In this document: piece by piece, positions 1 through 7,722 of the stretch
How the letters are laid out: every line of letters starts with the position of its first letter
Position numbering within the stretch: the stretch's first letter is position 1
From: Streptomyces niveus
Lineage (GTDB): Bacteria; Actinomycetota; Actinomycetes; Streptomycetales; Streptomycetaceae
Reading direction: 5' to 3'
DNA length: 64,000 bases
NCBI RefSeq assembly: GCF_002009175.1
Contig: NZ_CP018047.1
Coordinates: 6,758,001-6,822,000, forward strand
The notes under the pieces: model-generated
Told to the model about the DNA's origin: nothing
What the model saw: only the letters and a program-made list of their open reading frames with translations
Databases searched by the model: none
Translations under genes and position numbers: made by a program

Positions 1-502
1 TCGCCCCGGTCGCCCAGGCGATCCCGAAGTCGATGATGCGCGGACCCTTTGGGGAGAGCAGGATGTTCGACGGCTTCAGATCGCGGTGGACGACCCCTGC
101 CTCGTGCACCGCCAGCAGCCCCTCGGCGAGCGCGGCTCCCACGGAGGCGACCTCGGCGGCCGACAGCGGCCCGTCCTCGGCCACCTTGTCGTGCAGCGAG
201 GGCCCCGGAACGTACTGGGTGGCGAACCACGGCCGGTCCGCGTCGAGATCGGCGGCCACCAGCCGGGCCGTACAGCCGCCGCGGATCCGCCGGGCCGCCG
301 AGACCTCACGGGCGAACCGTGAACGGAACTCCTGGTCCTCGGCGAGATCGGGCCTGATCACCTTCAGCGCGACCCGCTGGCCACGCCGGTCGGAACCCAG
401 ATACACGACGCCCATGCCGCCCTGGCCCAGCCGCCTGTGCAGCCTGAACGAACCGACGACACGCGGGTCCTCGCGCCGGAGCCGCATCATCGCCATGTCC
501 AT
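1..502 (-). CDS. Serine/threonine protein kinase, N-terminal part (cut by window edge)
   Basis: Only the first 167 codons are present; the gene runs off the left edge. The reading frame shows a Hanks-type kinase N-lobe and start of the C-lobe: glycine-rich loop GQGGMG (residues 26-31), the ATP-binding Lys in VALKV (Lys47), the catalytic loop HRDLKPSN (139-146) and the DFG metal site (158-160). Such kinases phosphorylate Ser/Thr on proteins and in Streptomyces are often membrane-anchored sensors; whether this one has a transmembrane or sensor C-terminus cannot be seen. The start is the most upstream of several Met codons (502; others at 496, 490, 487), so the exact start is uncertain. Confidence 0.93.
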   Translation of the reverse strand, partial: MDMAMMRLRREDPRVVGSFRLHRRLGQGGMGVVYLGSDRRGQRVALKVIRPDLAEDQEFRSRFAREVSAARRIRGGCTARLVAADLDADRPWFATQYVPGPSLHDKVAEDGPLSAAEVASVGAALAEGLLAVHEAGVVHRDLKPSNILLSPKGPRIIDFGIAWATGA

Positions 503-592
503 CCCCGCTGCCCGGTCGTCCGTGTGACGTGGCACAGCTTACGTACCCGCGCCCCGGGGCGCTCATAGGCCGCGCCCTCACGAACCGACGGA

Positions 593-615
593 TTGTCAGT
601 GCCGGGTGAGAAACT
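593..615 (+). promoter_or_regulatory. Possible weak DNA-damage (RecA-NDp type) promoter
   Basis: TTGTCAGTG at 593-601 matches the upstream element of PafBC-dependent promoters exactly. After 8 nt the -10 position reads GAAACT (610-615), which differs from TANNNT at its first base. It would drive the small gene at 702. The two full matches in this window are upstream of ruvC and rarA. Confidence 0.3.
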
Positions 616-701
616 TGAAGGGTGGTCAGAGGACCGCGGATCCAAGGTCCTCGGGCCCGTGCGAGATCTCAATGGTCGGTCGCAGAAGGGGGATTGGATC
701 A

Positions 702-959
702 ATGAAGGGTGACCGCGTGGAGATAGTGGTGGACGCGGGTGACACGACGCGTACGTACGAAGTCGTGGCAAGTCGGGCAGGCCGCCGGGTGGAGACGGCG
801 GTGCGTCGAGGAGTGGTGGAAGTGAGTGAAGTCACCCGCAACGGCTCGGTGGTGCGCACGGCGCGCTTCATGGCCACGCGCGTGCTCGCTCTGGTCGAAC
901 AACCGGTGCCCAGGGAGGACCTCTCGGAGCGTCCCCTCCGGGAAGACCCCAAGGGTTAG
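702..959 (+). CDS. Small conserved hypothetical protein
   Basis: An 85-residue protein that I do not recognise. It is rich in Val, Arg and Glu with alternating hydrophobic residues (VEIVVDAG, YEVVASRAG, VVEVSEVT), suggesting a small beta-rich soluble domain, then a charged C-terminus. No signal peptide or membrane segment is visible. The start is taken at ATG 702 because AGAAGGGGG lies about 10 nt upstream; an in-frame ATG at 672 has no comparable ribosome binding site. It stands alone, divergent from the kinase gene to its left. A near-match to a DNA-damage promoter lies about 90 nt upstream. Confidence 0.7.
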   Translation: MKGDRVEIVVDAGDTTRTYEVVASRAGRRVETAVRRGVVEVSEVTRNGSVVRTARFMATRVLALVEQPVPREDLSERPLREDPKG

Positions 960-1147
960 GCCCCCCTCTCCACCCAGGGGAGTACGCGAGGGGGGTACCG
1001 CTCATCCTCCGGGAGGCCCGGCAATCGGTACGCGGGCATGACGACCCGGGCCCGGCGCGTACCTAATGTTGTTGTCAAGCGGCGGGTGCAGCACTCGTCC
1101 CCCGAGGTCAGACACTCGCCGCTGCCAGACATGACAGGAGAAGGACC

Positions 1148-1354
1148 ATGGCCGACACGGCATCGCGAGCGATGACCCGCACGCAGGGACGCAGGGCGTT
1201 CGACGCGTTCGGCGGGCGGAACTCGGGTTCGCGTCACCCTCTGGTGGCCACGGCCATGGTCCTTCCTCTGGCGGCCCTGCTGGTCGTCGTATTCGGCGGC
1301 TGGGAAGCAGTGGTCACACAAGCGTCGTCCGTGGGCGTGATGCTGGGGCGCTGA
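1148..1354 (+). CDS. Small membrane protein, unknown
   Basis: A 68-residue protein with a basic N-terminus (about 35 residues, several Arg) followed by one clear hydrophobic segment (residues about 36-60: VATAMVLPLAALLVVVFGGW) and a short tail. It would be a single-pass membrane protein with the N-terminus inside. AGGAGAAGG lies just before ATG 1148, so the start is secure. TAATGT at 1064-1069 is a plausible -10 hexamer. No family is recognised. Confidence 0.7.
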   Translation: MADTASRAMTRTQGRRAFDAFGGRNSGSRHPLVATAMVLPLAALLVVVFGGWEAVVTQASSVGVMLGR

Positions 1355-1444
1355 GCGGCGCCCCAGGTTCGGGAGAGCGGCCCGAACCACCGACATCCGG
1401 CCAACAACCCCGTGGGGACGGGGGTGCGGCGGACGGCAGCGTTT

Positions 1445-1472
1445 GGCCGGTCAGCTGGGGAGCTGACCGGCC
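1445..1472. terminator. Hairpin, likely transcription terminator
   Basis: A perfect 12-bp stem (GGCCGGTCAGCT / AGCTGACCGGCC) with a GGGG loop lies between the small membrane gene (ends 1354) and the APH-like gene (starts 1575). There is no U-tract, as is usual for Streptomyces terminators. Confidence 0.6.
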
Positions 1473-1574
1473 ATCGCGCTGTCCGGACCCGTTTCCCGGA
1501 CCTGTTCGGGGCCTCTCGCCCACCTGTGCCGCGTAGGCTCCCGGCGGGAACACACCGCACCGGGGGACACCGCC

Positions 1575-2594
1575 GTGACCACATCCGCGAGCGCAGCCAC
1601 GACCACGTCGGTCGTACGCGCGCTCACCCTCGCCGCCCGTCACGCCGCCCACCCGGACGCCGACTACCCGGACGCCGGCTCCCCGGCCGGGTCGTCGCAC
1701 CCCTGCCGCGCCTGCGGGCGCGAGGAGACCGTGCTCGCCGACCGGTCCGACGGAGTCGTCGTACGGCACGGGGCCGCCGTCGCCAAGGCCCACGCCCCCG
1801 GCACCGACCCGGCGGGACACCGCGCCCGGCTCTCCGTCGCCGCGCATCCACTGCTCGCCGGCATCCTGCTGCCACCGCTCCCCGCGACCACCCCGCACGT
1901 CGCGGGCCGCCCCGTCACCGTCTGGCCCTACGGCACACCCGTCGACCCCGACCGCCCCGACGACGCGCCCTGGGAGGCGGCGGGGACCCTGCTGGCCCTG
2001 CTGCACGCCGTGCCGCCCGCCGCCCTCGCTCCGCTGTCCCTCCCGGCCACGCGCGGCCCGCTCAAGGCCGCACAGGCCCTCTCCCGGATGCGGGCCGCCG
2101 GACCCCACCCGGCCGCCGCCGATGTCGAGCGCGCCTGGGCGGGGCTGCCCGCCTGGGCCAGGGACGAGGCGCCCGCACCCGCCGGCGGCTCCCTGTGCCA
2201 CGGCGACCTCCACCTCGGCCAGCTCGTGCGGCATCCCGTGACGGACGGCCCCTGGCTGCTGATCGACGTGGACGACCTCGGACTCGGCGACGCCGCCTGG
2301 GACTTGGCCCGCCCGGCCGCCTGGTACGCCGCCGGACTGCTGGCCCCCGACGAGTGGGGGCGCTTCCTCGGCGCCTACCGGACGGCGGGCGGTCCCGCCG
2401 TACCGGCCGACGGCGACCCCTGGCCCCGGCTCGACGTCCCCGCCCGCGCCCTCACCGTCCAGACCGCCGCGCTCGCCGTCGCCAAATCGACCGAGCAGGG
2501 CCGTCAACCGGACGAGGTGGAGGGGACGATGATCGAGACCTGTGCCCGAATTGCCACACTCCCAACGGAGTTGGCGGCCGGGCCCGCGTCGTAA
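1575..2594 (+). CDS. Aminoglycoside phosphotransferase (APH) family kinase-like protein
   Basis: A 339-residue protein with the APH/choline-kinase C-lobe signature: LCHGDLHLGQLV carries the catalytic Asp (HGD, about residue 214) and LLIDVDDLGLGDAAWDLA carries the metal-binding Asp equivalent to DFG. These enzymes transfer phosphate from ATP to small-molecule hydroxyls, but the family is broad and the substrate cannot be inferred; nothing near it suggests antibiotic resistance. The N-terminal 70 residues include CRACGREETV, which could be a small metal-binding or ordinary loop. Start GTG 1575 follows CGGGGGAC. The gene is monocistronic or co-transcribed with the zinc-ribbon gene 68 nt downstream. 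Confidence 0.85.
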   Translation: MTTSASAATTTSVVRALTLAARHAAHPDADYPDAGSPAGSSHPCRACGREETVLADRSDGVVVRHGAAVAKAHAPGTDPAGHRARLSVAAHPLLAGILLPPLPATTPHVAGRPVTVWPYGTPVDPDRPDDAPWEAAGTLLALLHAVPPAALAPLSLPATRGPLKAAQALSRMRAAGPHPAAADVERAWAGLPAWARDEAPAPAGGSLCHGDLHLGQLVRHPVTDGPWLLIDVDDLGLGDAAWDLARPAAWYAAGLLAPDEWGRFLGAYRTAGGPAVPADGDPWPRLDVPARALTVQTAALAVAKSTEQGRQPDEVEGTMIETCARIATLPTELAAGPAS

Positions 2595-2662
2595 GGTGAA
2601 CCGACCGTCGCCGGGAGGCATTCCGGCGATGCCGACCGACCGGCGAGGAGCTGACCCGACCA

Positions 2663-2956
2663 ATGCAGTGCCCCAAGTGCCATGCAGCGATGCATACGTA
2701 CAACCGCAACGGTGTCCAGATAGAGCAGTGCAGCGGCTGCCGCGGGATCTTCCTCGACTACGGCGAGCTGGAGTCCCTGACCCGTCTTGAGGCGCAGTGG
2801 GGACAGCAGGCCCCGCCCCCGCCCGCGGCCCCCGGTGGCTACCCCGCCGCCGCGCCGGCTCCCGCGTGGGGCGCGCCGCAAGGCGGTCACCACGGGGGGC
2901 ACCACGGCGGTCACCACCGCCAGAAGGGCTTCGGCCGGATGCTCTTCTCGTCCTGA
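2663..2956 (+). CDS. TFIIB-type zinc-ribbon protein
   Basis: A 97-residue protein starting with MQCPKCHAAMHTY and continuing to EQCSGCRGIFLDYGELESL, the CxxC-x(19-20)-CxxC arrangement and FLDxGEL signature of the zf-TFIIB domain. The middle is Pro/Ala-rich and the tail holds three GGHH repeats followed by a basic FGRMLFSS end. The His-rich tail might bind metal. Function of the family in bacteria is not established. A strong hairpin (2973-3003) follows 16 nt after the stop. Confidence 0.88.
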   Translation: MQCPKCHAAMHTYNRNGVQIEQCSGCRGIFLDYGELESLTRLEAQWGQQAPPPPAAPGGYPAAAPAPAWGAPQGGHHGGHHGGHHRQKGFGRMLFSS

Positions 2957-2972
2957 GCACCCCGCACACGAC

Positions 2973-3003
2973 GAAGCCCCCGGCCGAAATGGCCGGGGGC
3001 TTC
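2973..3003. terminator. Bidirectional hairpin terminator
   Basis: A perfect 13-bp stem (GAAGCCCCCGGCC / GGCCGGGGGCTTC) with a 5-nt loop. It ends the plus-strand zinc-ribbon gene and, read from the other strand, ends the minus-strand tRNA cluster whose last gene finishes at 3010. Confidence 0.85.
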
Positions 3004-3009
3004 GGGCTG

Positions 3010-3081
3010 TGCGCGATACTGGGATTGAACCAGTGACCTCTTCCGTGTCAGGGAAGCGCTCTCCCGCTGAGCTAATCGCGC
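3010..3081 (-). tRNA. tRNA-Val (GAC), copy 1
   Basis: A 72-nt cloverleaf with acceptor GCGCGAT/ATCGCGC, anticodon arm CTTCC-CTGACAC-GGAAG (anticodon GAC) and T-arm loop TTCAATC. Discriminator is A; CCA is not encoded. It is the last gene of a five-tRNA minus-strand array. It decodes GUC/GUU valine codons, heavily used in this genome. Confidence 0.95.
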
Positions 3082-3104
3082 AGGGTGACCCTGCGTGTAC
3101 TGCG

Positions 3105-3176
3105 TGCGCGATACTGGGATTGAACCAGTGACCTCTTCCGTGTCAGGGAAGCGCTCTCCCGCTGAGCTAATCGCGC
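3105..3176 (-). tRNA. tRNA-Val (GAC), copy 2
   Basis: Identical in all visible positions to copy 1 (acceptor GCGCGAT, anticodon GAC, discriminator A), separated from it by 23 nt. CCA is not encoded. Confidence 0.95.
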
Positions 3177-3196
3177 GGGAATCCAGGTGGATCCAG

Positions 3197-3268
3197 TGGA
3201 CGATACTGGGATTGAACCAGTGACCTCTTCCGTGTCAGGGAAGCGCTCTCCCGCTGAGCTAATCGTCC
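3197..3268 (-). tRNA. tRNA-Val (GAC), copy 3 with variant acceptor stem
   Basis: Same body and GAC anticodon as the other two copies, but the acceptor stem is GGACGAT/ATCGTCC rather than GCGCGAT/ATCGCGC. The changes are compensated on both sides of the stem, so it should still fold. Discriminator A; CCA not encoded. Confidence 0.95.
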
Positions 3269-3269
3269 T

Positions 3270-3343
3270 TGGAGGTGGAGACGGGATTTGAACCCGTGTA
3301 GACGGCTTTGCAGGCCGTTGCCTCGCCTCTCGGCCACTCCACC
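3270..3343 (-). tRNA. tRNA-Cys (GCA)
   Basis: Acceptor GGTGGAG/CTCCACC, anticodon arm ACGGC-CTGCAAA-GCCGT (anticodon GCA), T-loop TTCAAAT, discriminator U as expected for Cys. Unlike its neighbours the CCA end is encoded (3270-3272 on the plus strand read TGG). Confidence 0.95.
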
Positions 3344-3379
3344 AGGAGTGCGGGGGCCGGGAATTGATCCCCCAACTCG

Positions 3380-3452
3380 AGCGGACGACCAGGTTCGAAC
3401 TGGCGACCTCAACCTTGGCAAGGTTGCGCTCTACCAACTGAGCTACGTCCGC
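3380..3452 (-). tRNA. tRNA-Gly (GCC)
   Basis: Acceptor GCGGACG/CGTCCGC, anticodon arm CAACC-TTGCCAA-GGTTG (anticodon GCC), discriminator U, CCA not encoded. First gene of the minus-strand array; a promoter lies about 45 nt upstream of it (3497-3524). Confidence 0.95.
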
Positions 3453-3496
3453 GTGCCGTTTCCCGGTCCTCAACTCGCGGCCCGGCGACGTGGTGA

Positions 3497-3524
3497 ACTC
3501 TAGCGGATTACGGGGCGAGTACAA
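3497..3524 (-). promoter_or_regulatory. Promoter of the tRNA Gly-Cys-Val-Val-Val array
   Basis: On the minus strand: -35 TTGTAC (3519-3524), 16-nt spacer, -10 TAGAGT (3497-3502), about 45 nt before tRNA-Gly. An imperfect palindrome centred on AAACGCGTTT (3525-3534) lies just upstream of the -35. Confidence 0.6.
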
Positions 3525-3618
3525 AAACGCGTTTGTGCAGCGTGCTGCCGTGCGTTCACACTGCGGCACCTCCACGGCGCCCGTCGTGACACTTCGTGGT
3601 GCGTCCGGTGGGCCGTCC

Positions 3619-3632
3619 TAGACTCACCATCG
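3619..3632 (+). promoter_or_regulatory. -10 hexamer for leaderless pabB-like transcript
   Basis: TAGACT (3619-3624) is followed by 7 nt and then GTG 3632. Transcription would begin at or next to the start codon, giving a leaderless mRNA. No Shine-Dalgarno sequence is present before this GTG. Confidence 0.5.
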
Positions 3633-4687
3633 TGCCCGACCTCCCTCCGCTCGCCCGCTTCGGTGACCTCGTCGCCACCGATCTGCGCGATGTCACCCGT
3701 GACCCGCAGGCCCTGGACTCCACCGGCTTCTGGGCCGTCGCCATGGACTTCGAGGGCCGTCTCACCTGCGCCCGCTTCGGCGACGTGCGCCGCGAACCGG
3801 TCCCCGTCCCCGTGCCGGGGCGGTGGCAGGGCCCCGCGGCGGGCGACTGGACGTCGTCGCTCGACCGCGCCGCGTACATCTCGGGCGTACGGCGCGTCCG
3901 CGAACTCATCGCGGCCGGCGAGGTGTACCAGGCCAATCTCTGCCGCGTCCTGACGGCGCCGCTGCCCGACCCGGACGCGGCCGACGTCGACGCGCTGACC
4001 GCGCTCCTGGCGCGCGGCAACCCCGCCCCGTACGCCGGCGCGATCCGGCTGCCCGCGCACGGTGTGGAGATCGCCACCGCGTCGCCCGAGCTGTATCTCC
4101 GGCGCACCGGCCGCACCGTGGAGTCCGGGCCCATCAAGGGCACCGGCCGCACCGCCGCCGACCTGCTGGAGAAGGACCACGCCGAGAACGTGATGATCGT
4201 GGACCTCGTCCGCAACGACCTAGGCCGCGTCTGCGCCACCGGATCGGTGACCGTGCCCGCCCTCTGCGCCGTCGAACCCCACCCCGGACTCGTCCATCTC
4301 GTGTCGACGGTGCGCGGCGAACTCGCCGAGGGCGCGGGCTGGCCCGCGCTCCTGGCCGCGACCTTCCCGCCCGGATCGGTCACCGGCGCGCCGAAATCCA
4401 GCGCGCTGAAGATCATCGAGGCGCTGGAGACCGCCCCTCGGGGACCGTACTGCGGCGCGATCGGCTGGGTCGACGCCGACCGCGGCACGGCCGAACTCGC
4501 CGTCGGCATAAGGACGTTCTGGATCGAGCGCGACCCACCGCACGGACCCGTGGTCCGGTTCGGCACCGGCGCGGGGATCACCTGGGGATCCGACCCCGAG
4601 CGGGAGTGGCAGGAGACAGAACTCAAGGCATCGCGCCTGCTGGCGGTAGCGTCGGGAGTGTACGAGGCGACGGGAAGGACCGGCTAG
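3632..4687 (+). CDS. pabB: Chorismate-binding protein, aminodeoxychorismate synthase component I
   Basis: A 351-residue chorismate-utilising enzyme core. The motif PIKGTGRT (Lys instead of the Ala of anthranilate synthase) marks aminodeoxychorismate synthase, which with glutamine-derived ammonia turns chorismate into 4-amino-4-deoxychorismate for folate (p-aminobenzoate). Further family motifs: EVYQANLCR, HAENVMIVDLVRNDLGRV, FPPGSVTGAPK, YCGAIGW and FGTGAGITW. It is shorter than E. coli PabB (about 450) because the N-terminal portion is reduced. GTG 3632 is preferred over GTG 3596 because a -10 hexamer ends 7 nt before it. The stop TAG abuts the ATG of the pabC-like gene, so the pair is translationally coupled. 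Confidence 0.9.
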   Translation: MPDLPPLARFGDLVATDLRDVTRDPQALDSTGFWAVAMDFEGRLTCARFGDVRREPVPVPVPGRWQGPAAGDWTSSLDRAAYISGVRRVRELIAAGEVYQANLCRVLTAPLPDPDAADVDALTALLARGNPAPYAGAIRLPAHGVEIATASPELYLRRTGRTVESGPIKGTGRTAADLLEKDHAENVMIVDLVRNDLGRVCATGSVTVPALCAVEPHPGLVHLVSTVRGELAEGAGWPALLAATFPPGSVTGAPKSSALKIIEALETAPRGPYCGAIGWVDADRGTAELAVGIRTFWIERDPPHGPVVRFGTGAGITWGSDPEREWQETELKASRLLAVASGVYEATGRTG

Positions 4688-5509
4688 ATGATGATCTGGG
4701 TCAACGGCGGACTGCGGGCGGCCGACGCCGCGCGGGTTTCCGTGCTCGACCACGGGCTGACCGTGGGTGACGGAATCTTCGAGACGGTGAAGACCGTCCA
4801 TGGGCGGCCCTTCGCCCTCACCCGGCACCTGGACCGGCTGACCCGCTCGGCGCGCGGTCTCGGACTGCCCGACCCCGACCACGACGAGGTGCGCGCGGCC
4901 TGCGCCGCCGTCCTCGACGCCAACCCCGTGGACATGGGCCGGCTGCGGATCACGTACACCGGCGGTCTGTCACCGCTCGGCTCCGACCGCGGCGACGCCG
5001 GCCCGACCCTGGTCGTGGCCGTCGGGGAGACGGAGCGCCGCCCCGACACCACCGCGGTGATCACCGTCCCCTGGACGCGCAACGAACGCGGCGCGGTGAC
5101 CGGGCTCAAGACCACGTCGTACGCCGAGAACGTCGTCGCGCTGGCCGCCGCGCGTGAACAGGGCGCCTCCGAGGCGCTGTTCGCCAACACGGTGGGGGAT
5201 CTCTGCGAGGGCACGGGCTCCAACGTCTTCGTCGTGCTCGACGGCCGCCTCCACACCCCGCCCGTCTCCTCGGGCTGTCTGGCCGGCATCACCCGGGCGC
5301 TGACGGTGGAGTGGACCGGAGCCCACGAGACCCGGCTGCCGTTCGACGCGCTCGACCGCGCCGAGGAGATCTTCGTGACGTCGTCACTGCGCGACGTGCA
5401 GGCCGTCCACCGCGTCGACGGCCGTGAGCTGCCCGGCGCGCCGGGTCCGGTCACGGCCAAGGCCATGCGCGTCTTCGAGGAGCGCGCGGCGGGCGACATC
5501 GATCCGTAA
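4688..5509 (+). CDS. pabC: Aminotransferase class IV, likely aminodeoxychorismate lyase
   Basis: A 273-residue fold-type IV PLP enzyme. Visible features: VNGGLR at the N-terminus, DHGLTVGDGIFETV, the PLP-binding Lys in GLKTTSYAENV (Lys141) and the EGTGSNVFVV block (about 174-183). Directly following pabB (no spacing), the simplest role is 4-amino-4-deoxychorismate lyase, giving p-aminobenzoate and pyruvate. Related enzymes include branched-chain and D-amino-acid aminotransferases, so the assignment rests on context as well as family. Start is one of two adjacent ATG codons (4688 or 4691). Confidence 0.88.
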   Translation: MMIWVNGGLRAADAARVSVLDHGLTVGDGIFETVKTVHGRPFALTRHLDRLTRSARGLGLPDPDHDEVRAACAAVLDANPVDMGRLRITYTGGLSPLGSDRGDAGPTLVVAVGETERRPDTTAVITVPWTRNERGAVTGLKTTSYAENVVALAAAREQGASEALFANTVGDLCEGTGSNVFVVLDGRLHTPPVSSGCLAGITRALTVEWTGAHETRLPFDALDRAEEIFVTSSLRDVQAVHRVDGRELPGAPGPVTAKAMRVFEERAAGDIDP

Positions 5510-5551
5510 AACCTGATGACGTGTGCCGGTCGGATGGGTAGAACTCCCCTG

Positions 5552-6391
5552 ATGACCACGACTCTGCGGCCGACCGGGCCGCTTCAGAAGACCGACGACG
5601 GTATGGCGTCACGCGGCTACGAGGTGTGTGACAACAGCCGTCCCGTCGGCGTGATCGAACTCGGTATGGACGGTGCCTTCGGCACGCCCGCGGGTGTGCT
5701 GCGCCGACTGCGGATCGACGAGGCCGACCGGCGCCGCGGTCGCGGCACGATCGCCGTCCTGGCCGCCGAGGAGGTCCTGCGCGGCTGGGGTTGTGGCCAG
5801 GTGGTCGCCTCCGTCCCGGCCGAGGCCGAGGGCGCGCTGCGGCTGCTGGAGACCCTGGGGCACACCGAGCGCAGCAGGAACATGCTCAAGGAGCTGGACC
5901 GGGAGCCGCCGGTCCTGCCGGCCGGACTCGCCGGCAGACGGATGGAGGAGACGGAGTACGCGCTCTGGGCGGAGCTTTCCTTCGACGGCTTCCGGCAGAG
6001 CTGGGTCGACCGGGGGCTGCCGGAGGAACAGGCCCGCGCGAAGGCCGAGTCCAGCCGCCGTCAGCTCCTGCCGGACGGCCTCGCCAGCCCCGGCACCTCG
6101 ATCGACGTCCTGGTCCACGACGGAGAGGTGGTCGGCCATGTGTGGGTGGGCACCCGGGAGCTGAGCCCCGGTGTCGTCGTCGCGTTCGTCTACGACGTGG
6201 AGGTGCCCGAGGATCAGCGAGGCAAGGGCTACGGCCGCGCGCTGATGCTGCACGCCGAGCGGATCGCCGACGGTACGGGCACCGGCGCCCTGGGCCTGCA
6301 CGTCTTCGCGGGCAACGCCCCGGCGATCGGCCTCTACGAATCCCTCGGGTACGTGACCACGCACCGCAACGTCTTCAAGTCCCTGCTCTGA
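5552..6391 (+). CDS. GNAT family N-acetyltransferase
   Basis: A 279-residue protein whose C-terminal half holds a GNAT domain: VVAFVYDVEVPEDQRGKGYGRALMLHAE contains the acetyl-CoA pyrophosphate-binding QRGKGYGRAL (about residue 220-230), and GNAPAIGLYESLGY is the C-terminal GNAT signature. The N-terminal half looks like a second, degenerate GNAT unit (RIDEADRRRGRGTIAVLAAEE). Substrate unknown. ATG 5552 is favoured; TAGAAC (5539-5544) lies 7 nt before it, a weak leaderless-type -10. It is 42 nt after the pabC-like gene and convergent with the DsbA-like gene. Confidence 0.88.
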   Translation: MTTTLRPTGPLQKTDDGMASRGYEVCDNSRPVGVIELGMDGAFGTPAGVLRRLRIDEADRRRGRGTIAVLAAEEVLRGWGCGQVVASVPAEAEGALRLLETLGHTERSRNMLKELDREPPVLPAGLAGRRMEETEYALWAELSFDGFRQSWVDRGLPEEQARAKAESSRRQLLPDGLASPGTSIDVLVHDGEVVGHVWVGTRELSPGVVVAFVYDVEVPEDQRGKGYGRALMLHAERIADGTGTGALGLHVFAGNAPAIGLYESLGYVTTHRNVFKSLL

Positions 6392-6417
6392 CCGGACACG
6401 CGGCGGGAGCGGGGTGC

Positions 6418-6930
6418 TCAGACCTCGGCGAGCAGCCGGTCGGCGATCTCCTCGACGCGCTCGCGCAGCCCGTCCTGGCTCTTGCCGCCGTCGAGCCGCT
6501 CGCCGCCGATGACATACGTCGGGGTGCCGGTCACGCCGATCGCCTTGCCCTCGGCCTGGTCGGCGTCGACGATCAGGGTGTGCCGGCCGTCGATCAGCGC
6601 GGTGTCGAACTCCTCGTCGTCCAGGCCCAGTCGGCGGGCGACTTCGAGCAGCAGCGGTTCGCCCCGGTCGGCCAGCTCCGCGTGGCGGGCCAGTACGGCC
6701 TCCGCGTACGCCCAGCCCTGGCCCTGCTCCACCGCCTCCTCGGCAGCCTGGGCGGCGGCGAAGGAGTGCCGGTGCTTGTCCAGCGGGAAGTGCCGCAGCC
6801 GTACGTCCAGCCGGTCGCCGTAGCGCGCACGCAGCGCGCGCAGGTCGGCCAGCGCGGTGTGGCAGTCGGCGCACTGGAGCTCGCACCAGACGTCGAGGAC
6901 GACGGGGCCGGCGGTGGAGGAGTCACTCAT
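6418..6930 (-). CDS. DsbA family thioredoxin-fold oxidoreductase
   Basis: A 170-residue cytoplasmic thioredoxin-fold protein. The active site is CADC in ELQCADCHT (residues about 20-23), with the conserved cis-Pro region GVTGTPTYVIGG about 120 residues later, and the alpha-helical DsbA insert between. FHFPLDKHRHS-type residues (RHFPLDKH) are typical of FrnE/DsbA-like proteins. It has no signal peptide, so it probably acts on cytoplasmic thiols or as a glutathione/mycothiol-type transferase relative. ATG 6930 is chosen because upstream sequence in frame loses family character. Confidence 0.88.
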   Translation of the reverse strand: MSDSSTAGPVVLDVWCELQCADCHTALADLRALRARYGDRLDVRLRHFPLDKHRHSFAAAQAAEEAVEQGQGWAYAEAVLARHAELADRGEPLLLEVARRLGLDDEEFDTALIDGRHTLIVDADQAEGKAIGVTGTPTYVIGGERLDGGKSQDGLRERVEEIADRLLAEV

Positions 6931-7135
6931 GGGGCCAGTCTTCCAGGTCCCCGGACCCCCTCCCGACCGGGACCTGGGGAGGAGACGAACCCCGGAGATC
7001 TCCCTGAGGTCCCTCCGGACCGTGGCCCCTACCCCGCCGGGAGGTGCAGGATGGAAGCGTCGGCATGTCGGCCCGTACCGGCACGCGCGACGAGAACCGC
7101 CCTTACCGACGACGGCGCCCAGCCTGGAGGACCGG

Positions 7136-7594
7136 ATGATTGCCGAGACCATTTGTTCCGCGGTGTCCGCTGCCGGGCTCGGCATCGCGGCGATCACCGC
7201 CTACCGCAAGCGCTTCCTGGCCGCGACCAGGATCGCCGCGTACTCACTGGTGCCGGTCGCACTCGTGATGACCGGAGTGGTCCAGTGGCTCGCCGACAAG
7301 GCGTTCAGCCCGACCGCGTGGGTGGGTGTCGGACTGCTCGGAGTCTCCTGGCTGCTCTTCGCGACGACACGGATGGTGGAGCGGCGAGCGGGCGTCGGCA
7401 GCCGTAAGGAACGCAGGGCGGCGAACAAGGCGGCGCAGCGCGACGCGGTCGCGCCGGCGGCCTCCGCGCCCTCACTCGGCTCGTCTGCGGCCCCCGCGGC
7501 GCAGCCGAAGGCGGGCAAGGCGAGGAAGCCCGCCGCCGACTCCGGTGACGATTTCAGTGACGTCGAGGCCATTCTCAAGAAGCACGGCATCTGA
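7136..7594 (+). CDS. Membrane protein, unknown
   Basis: A 152-residue protein with two or three hydrophobic segments (residues about 3-20, 32-52 and 62-78), then a basic linker (RRAGVGSRKERRAANKAAQR), an Ala/Pro-rich stretch and an acidic end DDFSDVEAILKKHGI. The terminal DxSDVEAILKKHGI looks like a conserved short helix, possibly an interaction motif. TGGAGG precedes ATG 7136 by 6 nt. It is divergent from the DsbA-like gene. I do not recognise a family. Confidence 0.75.
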   Translation: MIAETICSAVSAAGLGIAAITAYRKRFLAATRIAAYSLVPVALVMTGVVQWLADKAFSPTAWVGVGLLGVSWLLFATTRMVERRAGVGSRKERRAANKAAQRDAVAPAASAPSLGSSAAPAAQPKAGKARKPAADSGDDFSDVEAILKKHGI

Positions 7595-7722
7595 CCGGGG
7601 AGGCTCCCGGAGCCCCGTCCGTCTCAGGGGGTGGACGTTTGCCGGGAATCTGACGAACTGGCCCCGCCGGGACGCGTGTTGGTTGTTCGGCGGACCGTGG
7701 CCTGCGTCATGATCACCCCGAG

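Noticed and set aside
3010..3343. tRNA genes as an integration site for a mobile element
   Set aside because: No integrase gene, no duplicated 3' tRNA fragment downstream and no composition change.
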